From contig DESS01000304.1 of assembly GCA_002361335.1 (NCBI GenBank), forward strand, positions 243 through 13,159: 12,917 bases of DNA, given 5' to 3'. The notes beneath the pieces were generated by a model. It did no database searches. It saw only the letters and a list, made by a program, of their open reading frames with translations, and had not been told where the DNA came from. Position 1 is the stretch's first letter, and each line of letters starts with the position of its first letter. The position numbers and the translations under genes were made by a program. This document shows positions 6,651 to 12,917 of the stretch, in pieces. This DNA is from Richelia sp. UBA3308. GTDB lineage: Bacteria > Cyanobacteriota > Cyanobacteriia > Cyanobacteriales > Nostocaceae.

Positions 6651-7409
6651 CTATCTCAAGCTTGCAGCAATTAAATCATCAGACATATCGAAATTTGCTG
6701 TTACATTTTGTACGTCGTCTAAAGCTTCAAGAGTATCAATTAACCGTAGGAGCAACCGTGCTTGTTCGGAGTCGGTGACATCAATATTATTGCTAGGAAT
6801 CCAGCGTAATTCGACATCGGTAACCTCAAAGCCATTTTCTTGCAGTGCTTGGTTGAGGTTTTCTAAATCAGCAACTTCTGCTAAAACTTCAGCAATATCA
6901 TCATCTATGATTTCATAAAATTCTGCACCACCTTCTAAGGAAGCTTCCAGAAGTTGTTCTTCGTTGGAAAAATCTTTGACAACACAAACGCCTTTTTGAT
7001 CGAACATCCAGCTAACACAACCAGTTTCTCCAAGATTACCGCCATTTTTGCTAAAAGCCATTCGTAAATCGGCAGCAGTACGGTTACGATTATCTGTGAG
7101 TGCTTCAATCAAAATTGCTACACCACCAGGTCCATAACCTTCGTAACGTATTTCTTCCAGTTTAGCACCATCATCAGCAAAGGTACCCGCACCTTTGGCG
7201 ATCGCCCGTTCGATATTATCATTAGGAATACCTGCTGCTTTGGCTTTTTCGATTGCAGTGCGGAGTTGGAAGTTGCCTGCTGGATCTGGCACACCATTTC
7301 TAGCTGCAACAATAATTGCACGGGATAACTGAGTAAAGGTTTTACCTCTTTTTGCGTCTACACGCGCCTTCTGACGCTTAATATTTGCCCATTTACTGTG
7401 TCCTGCCAT
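6651..7409 (-). CDS. yebC: YebC/PmpR family regulator (TACO1 homologue)
   Basis: A 252-residue protein that matches the YebC family over its whole length. It opens with the signature MAGHSKWANIKRQKARVDAKRGK, then has TFTQLSRAIIVAARNG, IPNDNIERAIAKGAG and EEIRYEGYGPGGVAILIEALTDNRNRTAADLR. The acidic second and third domains follow (FSKNGGNLGETGCVSWMFDQKG; then several acidic stretches). Members were long described as DNA-binding transcriptional regulators; more recent work ties YebC and TACO1 to translation of proline-rich stretches on the ribosome. Both roles are family knowledge, and the sequence does not decide between them. The ATG is preceded by AGGTTACGATT, a plausible weak ribosome site. 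It is divergent from the sugar-binding lipoprotein gene across 285 bp and precedes the CBS-GGDEF gene by 31 bp on the same strand. Confidence 0.96.
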   Translation of the reverse strand: MAGHSKWANIKRQKARVDAKRGKTFTQLSRAIIVAARNGVPDPAGNFQLRTAIEKAKAAGIPNDNIERAIAKGAGTFADDGAKLEEIRYEGYGPGGVAILIEALTDNRNRTAADLRMAFSKNGGNLGETGCVSWMFDQKGVCVVKDFSNEEQLLEASLEGGAEFYEIIDDDIAEVLAEVADLENLNQALQENGFEVTDVELRWIPSNNIDVTDSEQARLLLRLIDTLEALDDVQNVTANFDMSDDLIAASLR

Positions 7410-7516
7410 AATCGTAACCTATAATATCGATTCAACAACGCCCAATAATGCCGGAGCATTTTTCTCTAAAATTAACATCATATAAAGCATTTATGCTTCA
7501 ATACAGGGTATTAAAG

Positions 7517-7536
7517 GAATGCCCGAATTTAGAATT
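7517..7536. repeat. Inverted single copy of the 5074-5103 repeat
   Basis: GAATGCCCGAATTTAGAATT is the exact reverse complement of AATTCTAAATTCGGGCATTC, and 19 of its 20 bases are found intact in the tandem repeat near 5083-5101. It sits in the 285-bp divergent spacer (7410-7694) between yebC and the sugar-binding protein gene. Apart from a small palindrome (AAGCAT at 7485-7490 with ATGCTT at 7493-7498), I see no other clear structure or convincing promoter there. Confidence 0.7.
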
Positions 7537-7694
7537 AAAAACTCAGTAGGCTGCATCTGAAGTGTAAAATCATTTACCTAGCTATCTATATTTAACAAGT
7601 TAAAAGTTATATTCTTTATTATGGAATTTTTCAACTATTCAAAGTTTTGATTTAGATTGTAGTTATTTTTAGTACTAGAAAGGATTTTTATTAG

Positions 7695-9080
7695 GTGGGA
7701 TACATTAAGAAAAATACAACAAATATCACAGCCGATCTCCTTGGTAGGAAAGATATTTTGAGAAAGGTTTTAAATGAAGTTTTACATTTATTATATAAAG
7801 GAATATTTTCTCAATTTTTTATTTTACTAATAGTTTGCATTTTTTTAGTCACGGGATGTCAAATTTTCCCTACTTATAAACAAAATAATGTAACTCATAT
7901 TACTTTATGGCAGGGAGTGAATCCGCCTTCAAATCGGGATGTTTTACAGAAATTGGTAGATAAATTCAACCAAAATCATCCAAATATTCAGGTAGAATCC
8001 CTTTATGTAGGACAATCAGACCAACAAATGCCGAAGATTTTAGCGGCAGTAGTGGGAAATGCGCCACCAGATTTATTATGGTTTGGTCCTACAATTACAG
8101 GACAATTAGTAGAATTAGATGCTCTGGTACCCTTGGATGAAATGTTGAGTAAATCCTCGGTAAAAGATGAAATAGACCCGGCTTTGTTTGATTCAATGAA
8201 GTATCAAGGAAAGATTTGGTCGATTCCTTTTGCGACTAATAATGTCGGAATTTTTTATCGTCCAAGTTTATTTAAAGCCGCAGGAATTAAAGAATTACCC
8301 CGCACTTGGGAAGAGTTTCGACAAGTAGCAAAACAATTAACTCGGGATAGGAATGGAGATAATAAAATCGACCAGCATGGTATCTTTTTACCTTTAGGAA
8401 AAGGTGAATTTTCAGTCTTTGTTTGGCTACCCTTTATGTGGAGTGGTGGCGGAGAATTAGCAGAATCACCCCAAGAAGTAGATTTAGTAGAAAATAAAGG
8501 CGCGATCGCAGCTTTAAAATTATGGCAAAATTTAGTCAAAGACGGTTCGGCTATATTATCTGCACCCGAAAGAGGCTATGAAACCGATGCTTTTATTGCT
8601 GGTAAAGCAGCAATGCAGTTAACAGGACCTTGGACTTTAACCTATATTAGTAATGATATTAAAAATGGTGATTTTGGCGTATTTCCGATTCCTAAAAATC
8701 AACGTCAAGCTACCAGTATTGGTGGAGAAAATCTGTTTTTATTTAAAACTACAGCAGAAAGACAAAAAGCCGCCTTTGAGTTTATGGAATATGTAGAAAG
8801 TGAACAATTTCAAACAGAATGGGCTTTAGGAACTGGATATTTACCGGTAAATTTAAAATCGCGTCAAAGTGAAGAATATCAGGCTTATCTTGAGAAAGAA
8901 CCAACAGCTAAAGTATTTTTAGAACAAGCCCAATATGGACGTAGTCGTCCTATTTTCACCGGTTACAATAGAATTTCCGCAAATATTGGAAGGGCGATAG
9001 AAGCAGTTTTGTTAGGTAAAAGTAATCCTGATGATGCTTTAAAGGATTCTCAAATGAGGTTAGATTTAATTTTTAAATAA
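7695..9080 (+). CDS. ABC transporter sugar-binding lipoprotein (extracellular solute-binding family 1)
   Basis: This captures a sugar or polyol outside the plasma membrane and delivers it to an ABC importer. The lipobox FLVTGC puts the lipidated Cys at residue 55 of the longest frame. The mature part begins with the family pattern THITLWQGVNPP, then VLQKLVDKFNQNHPNIQV. Later come PDLLWFG, IWSIPFATNNVGIFYRPSLF, ELPRTWEEFRQVAKQLT and FIAGKAAMQLTGPWTLTYI, all typical of MalE/UgpB-like proteins. The ligand cannot be read from the sequence. The GTG start at 7695 gives an unusually long 40-residue basic and amphipathic leader before the hydrophobic core. An alternative TTG start at 7758 has AGGAAAG five bases upstream and gives a normal signal peptide of 33 residues before the Cys; I favour that as plausible but unproven. 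No permease or ATPase gene adjoins it: it diverges from yebC and converges on uppS, so it is an orphan binding protein. Confidence 0.9.
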   Translation: MGYIKKNTTNITADLLGRKDILRKVLNEVLHLLYKGIFSQFFILLIVCIFLVTGCQIFPTYKQNNVTHITLWQGVNPPSNRDVLQKLVDKFNQNHPNIQVESLYVGQSDQQMPKILAAVVGNAPPDLLWFGPTITGQLVELDALVPLDEMLSKSSVKDEIDPALFDSMKYQGKIWSIPFATNNVGIFYRPSLFKAAGIKELPRTWEEFRQVAKQLTRDRNGDNKIDQHGIFLPLGKGEFSVFVWLPFMWSGGGELAESPQEVDLVENKGAIAALKLWQNLVKDGSAILSAPERGYETDAFIAGKAAMQLTGPWTLTYISNDIKNGDFGVFPIPKNQRQATSIGGENLFLFKTTAERQKAAFEFMEYVESEQFQTEWALGTGYLPVNLKSRQSEEYQAYLEKEPTAKVFLEQAQYGRSRPIFTGYNRISANIGRAIEAVLLGKSNPDDALKDSQMRLDLIFK

Positions 9081-9120
9081 TAATTTTTAAATAATATCAA
9101 TAAAGGAAGATTTTACAAAT

Positions 9121-9137
9121 ACGGGCAGGATGCCCGT
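9121..9137. terminator. Hairpin between convergent genes, possible bidirectional terminator
   Basis: ACGGGCA (9121-9127) pairs perfectly with TGCCCGT (9131-9137) around a GGA loop. It sits 40 bp past the sugar-binding protein stop and 10 bp past the uppS stop, exactly between two convergent genes. No long T-run follows on either strand, so it may end or protect transcripts rather than act as a classic intrinsic terminator. The ACGGGCA..TGCCCGTACCACA form is a dispersed repeat in cyanobacteria as far as I know. Confidence 0.55.
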
Positions 9138-9146
9138 ACCACAATA

Positions 9147-9896
9147 TTAAGCCGATAATACAGCTTTAACTTTTCCAAAACGCCGTTCTCTATTTTGATA
9201 GCATAATAATGCCTCTCGGAACGCCGCTCGGTCAAAATCCGGCCATAAAATATCCGTAAAATACATTTCTGTATATGCCATTTGCCATAAAAGAAAATTG
9301 CTTAACCGCTTCTCTCCACTAGTACGAATCAGTAAATCCGGTGCGGGAACATCTGCTGTATATAAATTACTTTCAATTAAATTTTCATTAATATCTTCTG
9401 GTTTAATTTCTCCTTTTTTTACTAATTCCGCTACTTGACGGCAGGCATTGACAATTTCTTTACGACTTCCATAATTAACAGCAACATTAAACTGAACATC
9501 CTGATTATTTGATGTTTCTAACATTGAACGCTGTATCTCATTTTGTAATGATTTTGGTAATTCTGATAAATCACCAACAAAATTAATTCTTACCCCTTCC
9601 CGATGCATTTCTTCTAATTCATGGCGCAACATTTTTTCAAACAAAAGCATCAGAAAATCAACTTCTTCAGTCGGTCGTCGCCAATTTTCAGTAGAAAAAG
9701 CGTAAGCTGTTAATATCTGAATTCCCCAATCTTTACAACATCGCAATAATTCTTTAAGTGTTTTTGCTCCTTGCCGATGACCGGCAATACGTGGTAACTT
9801 TTGTTTGGTAGCCCATCTACCGTTACCATCCATGATTACAGCTACGTGTAGTGGTATATTTTCTAAGTTTAAATCTAGGGGTAAGTTTGAATTCAT
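9147..9896 (-). CDS. uppS: Isoprenyl transferase (undecaprenyl diphosphate synthase family)
   Basis: This is a 249-residue cis-prenyltransferase that extends farnesyl diphosphate with isopentenyl diphosphate to the C55 carrier lipid used for peptidoglycan and other wall polymers. The family motifs appear in order. HVAVIMDGNGRWA holds the Mg-binding Asp23. GHRQGAKTLKELLRCC and LTAYAFSTENWRRP follow, then VDFLMLLFEKML. PDLLIRTSGEKRLSNFLLWQ is the isopentenyl diphosphate and dimer region, and the protein closes with AYTEMYFTDILWPDFD. The length is normal for a bacterial UppS. The ATG at 9894-9896 gives a short N-terminus like that of known members. A TATAAAAT sequence about 30 bp upstream (near 9922-9929, minus strand) could be a -10 box. 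The region upstream is decayed DNA, so the gene probably has its own promoter. Many Nostocales keep uppS next to a diadenylate cyclase and lysA (my recollection); neither is here. Confidence 0.95.
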   Translation of the reverse strand: MNSNLPLDLNLENIPLHVAVIMDGNGRWATKQKLPRIAGHRQGAKTLKELLRCCKDWGIQILTAYAFSTENWRRPTEEVDFLMLLFEKMLRHELEEMHREGVRINFVGDLSELPKSLQNEIQRSMLETSNNQDVQFNVAVNYGSRKEIVNACRQVAELVKKGEIKPEDINENLIESNLYTADVPAPDLLIRTSGEKRLSNFLLWQMAYTEMYFTDILWPDFDRAAFREALLCYQNRERRFGKVKAVLSA

Positions 9897-9970
9897 AGGA
9901 TTTGCGATTTTAGGTTTTAGATTTTATACACGACATTAAGCATTGAGTAAGGGGACTTTTAAATTTGGAA

Positions 9971-10288
9971 TTACCCCTTCTTCAATAGTTCATTTAAATA
10001 CTCTTTCGTCAGAGCATTATTCCAAATATTCTATTGATGTATTGCAAATGTGACCTTAAATAACAAGCTTGATTTGTTACTAAAACTCCAAGTATTGCAT
10101 TTGAGCATTTGCATCATCCCTTTTAATGTTTTTATCAGAATATCGGGTATATATTTTGCATGGCGAGTTTTAAGCAACCTTCTGGTTATTTGGATTACAT
10201 AAGTATCGGGATAAACCCAAAGGTCAAATCCCCATAATTCCCTCATTTGCTTTATTTTGTCAATAGTTCGTTTTACATACTGAGCTAT
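9971..10288 (-). pseudogene. Hypothetical open frame with one in-frame TAG
   Basis: The frame is open from 10288, with a possible ATG at 10244-10246. It gives IAQYVKRTIDKIKQMRELWG, then FDLWVYPDTYVIQITRRLLK and IPDILIKTLKGM, and reaches TAG at 10031-10033. In the same frame it goes on with NIWNNALTKEYLNELLKKG to TAA at 9971-9973. The tail after the TAG looks protein-like (amphipathic helix, basic end), which suggests one original protein of about 105 residues broken by a stop codon. The upstream frame before the ATG (VKRTIDKIKQ) is also protein-like, so the start may have been lost too. I do not recognise the family. Reading as two tiny independent genes is possible but less natural. No clear ribosome site or promoter is visible. 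Confidence 0.45.
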
Positions 10289-10842
10289 TTATAGAAGTAA
10301 TTTTTGCAAATACTTCTGACTTGTCTAAGTATATCCTCGTGTAGGTGCTTCAGTATCCATCGCCCCTACTAAAGTAAGTCGATTGCTTTTAGATCTTGGA
10401 TTGGAGGTTACCGAGCAATGCTGGTAGTGCTGAACCCAATTTTCGACAGGGTAAATGGGTTGAAATCCCTGGGCTTACCGATTTTTGGTTTTGGATGGAT
10501 CTTCTTTTCCCAAACTTTCCAAGACATTCCTAGCAGCCAGCGTTTGTTTATTAAAGTATGATGATAAGTATTTGTGGTGTTCGTGTAAAAAATATAAAGT
10601 CAAGATAATGTTTGATTAAAGAATTGATAAATTGGTAAAGGGGGAAAATAATTTCTGTTTGAAGAAGGTTGTAACTGCCCAATTGACGGGCACCCTTAAA
10701 AGTTTTTTACGATTTATGTTGAATCAAGGTATTTATTTTACCCTGGCGACTAGCAGTAATGGTGCCTTACTGGAAAAGTTAGTCAGTTAAAGTAGAGTAA
10801 AAAATGCGATCGTTAGATGAGAAATTAAGACTTTATGTGGAC
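10289..10842. other. Decayed stretch without an intact gene
   Basis: I find no complete gene here. On the minus strand, 10546 to 10325 reads TLAARNVLESLGKEDP, a TAA at 10475-10477, then VENWVQHYQHCS and LTLVGAMDTEAPTRGYT to TAG at 10325-10327. The AARNVL part and the tail recall the C-terminus of TnpB-type transposase-associated proteins, but this is a weak resemblance. AACCCA (10433-10438) and TGGGTT (10456-10461) form a small hairpin in it. On the plus strand a frame open from 10620 to TAA at 10788-10790 contains LTGTLKSFLRFMLNQG; a TTG at 10632 would give 52 residues. I do not recognise it and it may be chance or a fragment. Confidence 0.35.
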
Positions 10843-10977
10843 AATAAGTAAGTCGGCGTAAAAAATTCAATGTATGTCATTGCGAGTGGAGCGAAGCGGA
10901 ATGAAGCAATCGCAAGGCTTTTAATCCTGTTTACAATTTGTTACATAGTGAGGTTTATTTGTGCCGACTTACTTATT
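10843..10977. mobile_element. 135-bp MITE-like element with 15-bp perfect terminal inverted repeats
   Basis: AATAAGTAAGTCGGC (10843-10857) is repeated as its exact reverse complement at 10963-10977, bounding 135 bp with no coding frame. Inside lies GTCATTGCGAGTGGAGCGAA.. to ..CAATCGCAA (about 10876-10915), itself a hairpin-forming repeat (TTGCGA at 10880-10885 with TCGCAA at 10910-10915). That inner repeat is widespread in cyanobacteria and other bacteria. The element adjoins the broken end of the MFS transporter remnant, whose reading frame runs straight into the right inverted repeat. No clean target duplication is seen; CACAT occurs near both flanks on the minus strand but not directly at the ends. 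Confidence 0.75.
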
Positions 10978-11400
10978 TAATCATGTGAAGGTTAATCCCC
11001 GCATCAATTATGCCAATTCCTAAACCAAGTAAAGTCCCAGCAGCAACCATCAGCCAGCAATAGGGACTAAAATCCTCGCTAATCCGAAGCTGCTGTTTAG
11101 AATACTGCTAGCTAAAGCCGTAAAAATATAACCCGTAACTTGACTAAGAAAAAGTAAAGTGATAGGCTGTTGTGCATTTTTAATGCACAACAGCAAGGCA
11201 AAAGGCTGTGTTGCACTCATGCTAAAGGGATAAGAGCTTTAGCTTTTACATAATATTTCTAAATATACAACTTAAATGCGTAGCAGCTTATTCGCAGAAG
11301 TTAAATTATAAGTTTCGCTAATTGAGGGAATCAATACCCCCAAACGGCCTTCGGCAATATCGATCGCGATCAAAGCCTAGAAAGAAATTAGGATTGCCAT
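10978..11400 (-). pseudogene. Major facilitator superfamily transporter remnant
   Basis: Three collinear pieces on the minus strand read as the N-terminal part of an MFS permease. Piece 1 (11400 to 11275) has ATG, an early TAG at codon 8, then ALIAIDIAEGRLGVLIPSIS and ETYNLTSANKLLRI: helix 1 and the first loop. Piece 2 (about 11164 to 11053) reads TLLFLSQVTGYIFTALASSI, then LNSSFGLARILVPIAG: helix 2 and the loop, ending at a TGA. Piece 3, in another frame (11053 to 10979), reads LMVAAGTLLGLGIGIIDAGI then N, the GLG.G..DAG.N motif of one sugar/drug permease branch. Pieces 1 and 2 are separated by about 100 bp with a strong hairpin, apparently an insertion, because joining them restores normal spacing. 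Piece 3 follows a frameshift and probably a deletion. The remaining helices are gone beyond the 135-bp element. Family is fairly sure; substrate unknown. Confidence 0.72.
11166..11194. repeat. Strong 13-bp stem hairpin inside the MFS remnant
   Basis: GCTGTTGTGCATT (11166-11178) pairs perfectly with AATGCACAACAGC (11182-11194) around a TTT loop. It sits at one edge of the roughly 106-bp stretch (11166-11271) that splits helix 1 from helix 2 of the transporter remnant. The other edge (ATATACAACTT, 11261-11271) weakly mirrors the hairpin sequence, so both may be ends of one inserted element. A second hairpin, GCTAAAG (11221-11227) with CTTTAGC (11237-11243), lies between them. Confidence 0.75.
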
Positions 11401-11464
11401 AAATTAACAAATGGGGGATGGGGGGATAGTTGATGGGGAGACAATTACCAATTAGCCATTCCCC

Positions 11465-12874
11465 TTACGAATGACTACAACCAGCTATGGGTAAACAAAT
11501 TTTAAAAGTAGTTTTTCCTGGTTGAGATTCTAAAGATATAGCTCCTTTGTGACGGTTTTCAACAATTCTTCTAACTGCATCTAATCCCAATCCGGTGCCT
11601 TTTCCTACGGCTTTGGTTGTAAAAAATGGTTCAAAAATACGGGATTGTATTTCTATGGGAATCCCTGCTCCAGAATCAGTAATTTCCACTTTTAAAGAAT
11701 TATCAAATTGAGAAGTTTTTATTTCTAAAATGCCTTTTTCTTTCATGGCATGAATAGCATTATCGATTAAGTTTGTCCAAACTTGATTTAGTTCGCTACC
11801 GTAAGCAAGAATTTCTGGTAGGTTTTCTCCATAGCAACGGCGAATTTCAACCCCATGTTTAAGTTTAAAAGAAAATAATCTGATCGTATCTTCTAAACCC
11901 TGATGAATATTTACCCATTGTTGAGCGCCACGGTCTAAATAAGAGTATGATTTCATAGATCGGACTAATTCGGAAATCCGTTCGGCACCACGCAACCCAT
12001 TTCTTATGGTAGACATGACATCAAAGGAAATTGCTAACCAGCGTATTCCCATATCTCTAAGTTCGGTGGTGTCATCTCGCCAACGTTCCATCATAGTTTC
12101 GAGGGTTTTCACTTCTACTCCACCCGCAGCTAAAGGTTCAGCTAAATTCCAAGCATTTTCAACTCCGTAATCTTCTAACCAATCGAGTATTTCCTCTTCC
12201 TTATCAGCTATAGTCATCGGATCTAAAATGTCATTATTGATTATTTCATAGCCGTCATCCCTAATTTTCAACCATTTTTGAGTATGTTCTTCTTCCACTC
12301 GCTGCTGTCCATAAACTAAGTTCATGCGTTGCAATTCTAGCAATGCCGGGGTAACATCTTTCAAAGCCCGAACTAATGCTGCTGCTGGGTTATTAAGTTC
12401 GTGGGCCAAACCTGCTGACATGGTACCCAATGCCGCCATTTTTTCCCGGTTGCGGATAAAAGATTCTAGTCCCCGCAAACGTTGTTGAACTGCACGAAAT
12501 ATTGTCCGTTCAAAATCTCTACATTGATGAACTAAATCCAAAAAGTCTTCTGGGGGAATTTCGTATACCCGACACTCACTCAAAGCAATCAAAGTTACCA
12601 TAATCGGCTCATCTGTCAATATGGGAATCTCCCCCAGAAATTCCGGCGCACTATGTTGTCCTAAGGGCATTTCTACACCTTCGGAATGACGAGTTATGCC
12701 AATTTTTCCCGACATGAGGATAAATAAACCTCGCGGTGCATCCCCTTCTGAAACCAGGATTTCACCTTCTGACAATTTGATTTCATCAGCGCGATCGCAA
12801 ACCCATTCCAAGCGACTCTGAGGAAGTACTTTGAATAATTCCAAGGTTTGCAATTCTTCTATACATAAAACCAT
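11465..12874 (-). CDS. Soluble histidine kinase with N-terminal Crp-like (cNMP-binding fold) domain
   Basis: This is a 469-residue sensor kinase that would autophosphorylate on His and pass phosphate to a response regulator not present here. Residues about 10-125 form a cyclic-nucleotide-binding fold (LFKVLPQSRLEWVCDRADEI, GEILVSEGDAPRGLFILMSG, FLGEIPILTDEP). The phosphate-cassette Arg expected after GE.....P is absent (PIMVTLIA), so classical cAMP or cGMP binding is doubtful. The dimerisation and phosphoacceptor helix is MAALGTMSAGLAHELNNPAA with His158. A long helical insert (about 175-300) follows. The ATPase domain has the N box NLIDNAIHAM (Asn368 to Asn372 region), G1 box DSGAGIP with Asp400, FEPFFTTK, and G2 box GKGTGLGL. 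There is no transmembrane segment, so it acts in the cytoplasm. The start ATG (12872-12874) directly precedes the Crp-like domain. Downstream (minus strand) lies the decayed region; the upstream neighbour is outside the window. Confidence 0.93.
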   Translation of the reverse strand: MVLCIEELQTLELFKVLPQSRLEWVCDRADEIKLSEGEILVSEGDAPRGLFILMSGKIGITRHSEGVEMPLGQHSAPEFLGEIPILTDEPIMVTLIALSECRVYEIPPEDFLDLVHQCRDFERTIFRAVQQRLRGLESFIRNREKMAALGTMSAGLAHELNNPAAALVRALKDVTPALLELQRMNLVYGQQRVEEEHTQKWLKIRDDGYEIINNDILDPMTIADKEEEILDWLEDYGVENAWNLAEPLAAGGVEVKTLETMMERWRDDTTELRDMGIRWLAISFDVMSTIRNGLRGAERISELVRSMKSYSYLDRGAQQWVNIHQGLEDTIRLFSFKLKHGVEIRRCYGENLPEILAYGSELNQVWTNLIDNAIHAMKEKGILEIKTSQFDNSLKVEITDSGAGIPIEIQSRIFEPFFTTKAVGKGTGLGLDAVRRIVENRHKGAISLESQPGKTTFKICLPIAGCSHS

Positions 12875-12917
12875 TATTAGTTGTTAGTTGCTATTTGTTA
12901 CTCGTTACTCCTTACTC

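Noticed and set aside
7118..7321. 67-codon frame overlapping yebC in another frame
   Set aside because: The YebC frame is fully conserved over this stretch; the alternative translation is unremarkable.
7410..7694. Promoters for yebC and the sugar-binding protein in the divergent spacer
   Set aside because: The stretch is so AT-rich that many -10-like sequences occur; no well-spaced -35 and -10 pair stood out.
8255..8539. 94-codon open frame on the minus strand inside the sugar-binding protein gene
   Set aside because: It lies wholly within a well-supported family gene on the other strand and has no recognisable domain.
10632..10790. Plus-strand frame with TTG start, 52 residues, considered as a small gene
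   Set aside because: No clear ribosome site, no recognised family, and it lies in decayed DNA; kept only as a note in the region entry.
11413..11438. G-rich stretch downstream of the kinase gene considered as a G-quadruplex
   Set aside because: Only three G runs of three or more are present in a short distance, too few for a standard intramolecular quadruplex.
12875..12917. GTTACTC/CTTACTC-like repeats upstream of the kinase gene considered as operator sites
   Set aside because: They resemble the common degenerate heptamer repeats of cyanobacterial spacers, and the window ends too soon to judge.

Overview
The window looks like a chromosomal segment of a cyanobacterium, most likely filamentous and of the Nostocales type. 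The DNA is AT-rich with six copies of the HIP1 octamer GCGATCGC (1379, 2822, 3982, 7198, 8502, 12791). The intergenic spaces hold the short palindromes and heptamer-like repeats typical of that group (C-rich tandem repeats, a GTAGAGACGT palindrome, ACGGGCA..TGCCCGT hairpins). The proteins also fit: a TPR-rich lytic transglycosylase, a UbiH-like hydroxylase, a CBS-GGDEF protein and a Crp-domain histidine kinase. The genus cannot be fixed from this sequence alone.

Layout from left to right. Positions 1-435 hold a dead WD40-repeat gene (+), broken by a roughly 125-bp element with inverted ends. It converges on a small lipoprotein gene (453-908, -). Next come a periplasmic lytic transglycosylase (1129-3348, -), a FAD hydroxylase of the UbiH/VisC group (3568-4827, -), a four-CBS diguanylate cyclase (5126-6619, -) and a YebC-family regulator (6651-7409, -). 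The last two are 31 bp apart and probably form one transcription unit, with yebC first. A divergent, orphan sugar-binding ABC lipoprotein (7695-9080, +) follows, converging on uppS (9147-9896, -). From 9897 to 11464 no intact, recognisable gene remains. This graveyard contains an open frame broken by one in-frame TAG, weak coding debris, a 135-bp MITE-like element with 15-bp terminal inverted repeats, and a multiply broken major-facilitator transporter gene. The window ends with a soluble histidine kinase carrying an N-terminal Crp-like domain (11465-12874, -).

The intact genes are housekeeping or signalling genes and do not form one pathway: wall turnover (lytic transglycosylase), the lipid carrier for wall synthesis (UppS), quinone-type hydroxylation, c-di-GMP signalling, translation or transcription control (YebC), sugar capture and a two-component sensor. 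I see no defence island, biosynthetic cluster, CRISPR array, tRNA or rRNA. The most interesting material is the decay. At least two genes (WD40 and MFS) can still be read across element insertions, which gives directly visible insertion histories for small non-autonomous elements. A 30-bp perfect palindrome and a strong G-quadruplex candidate lie between genes.
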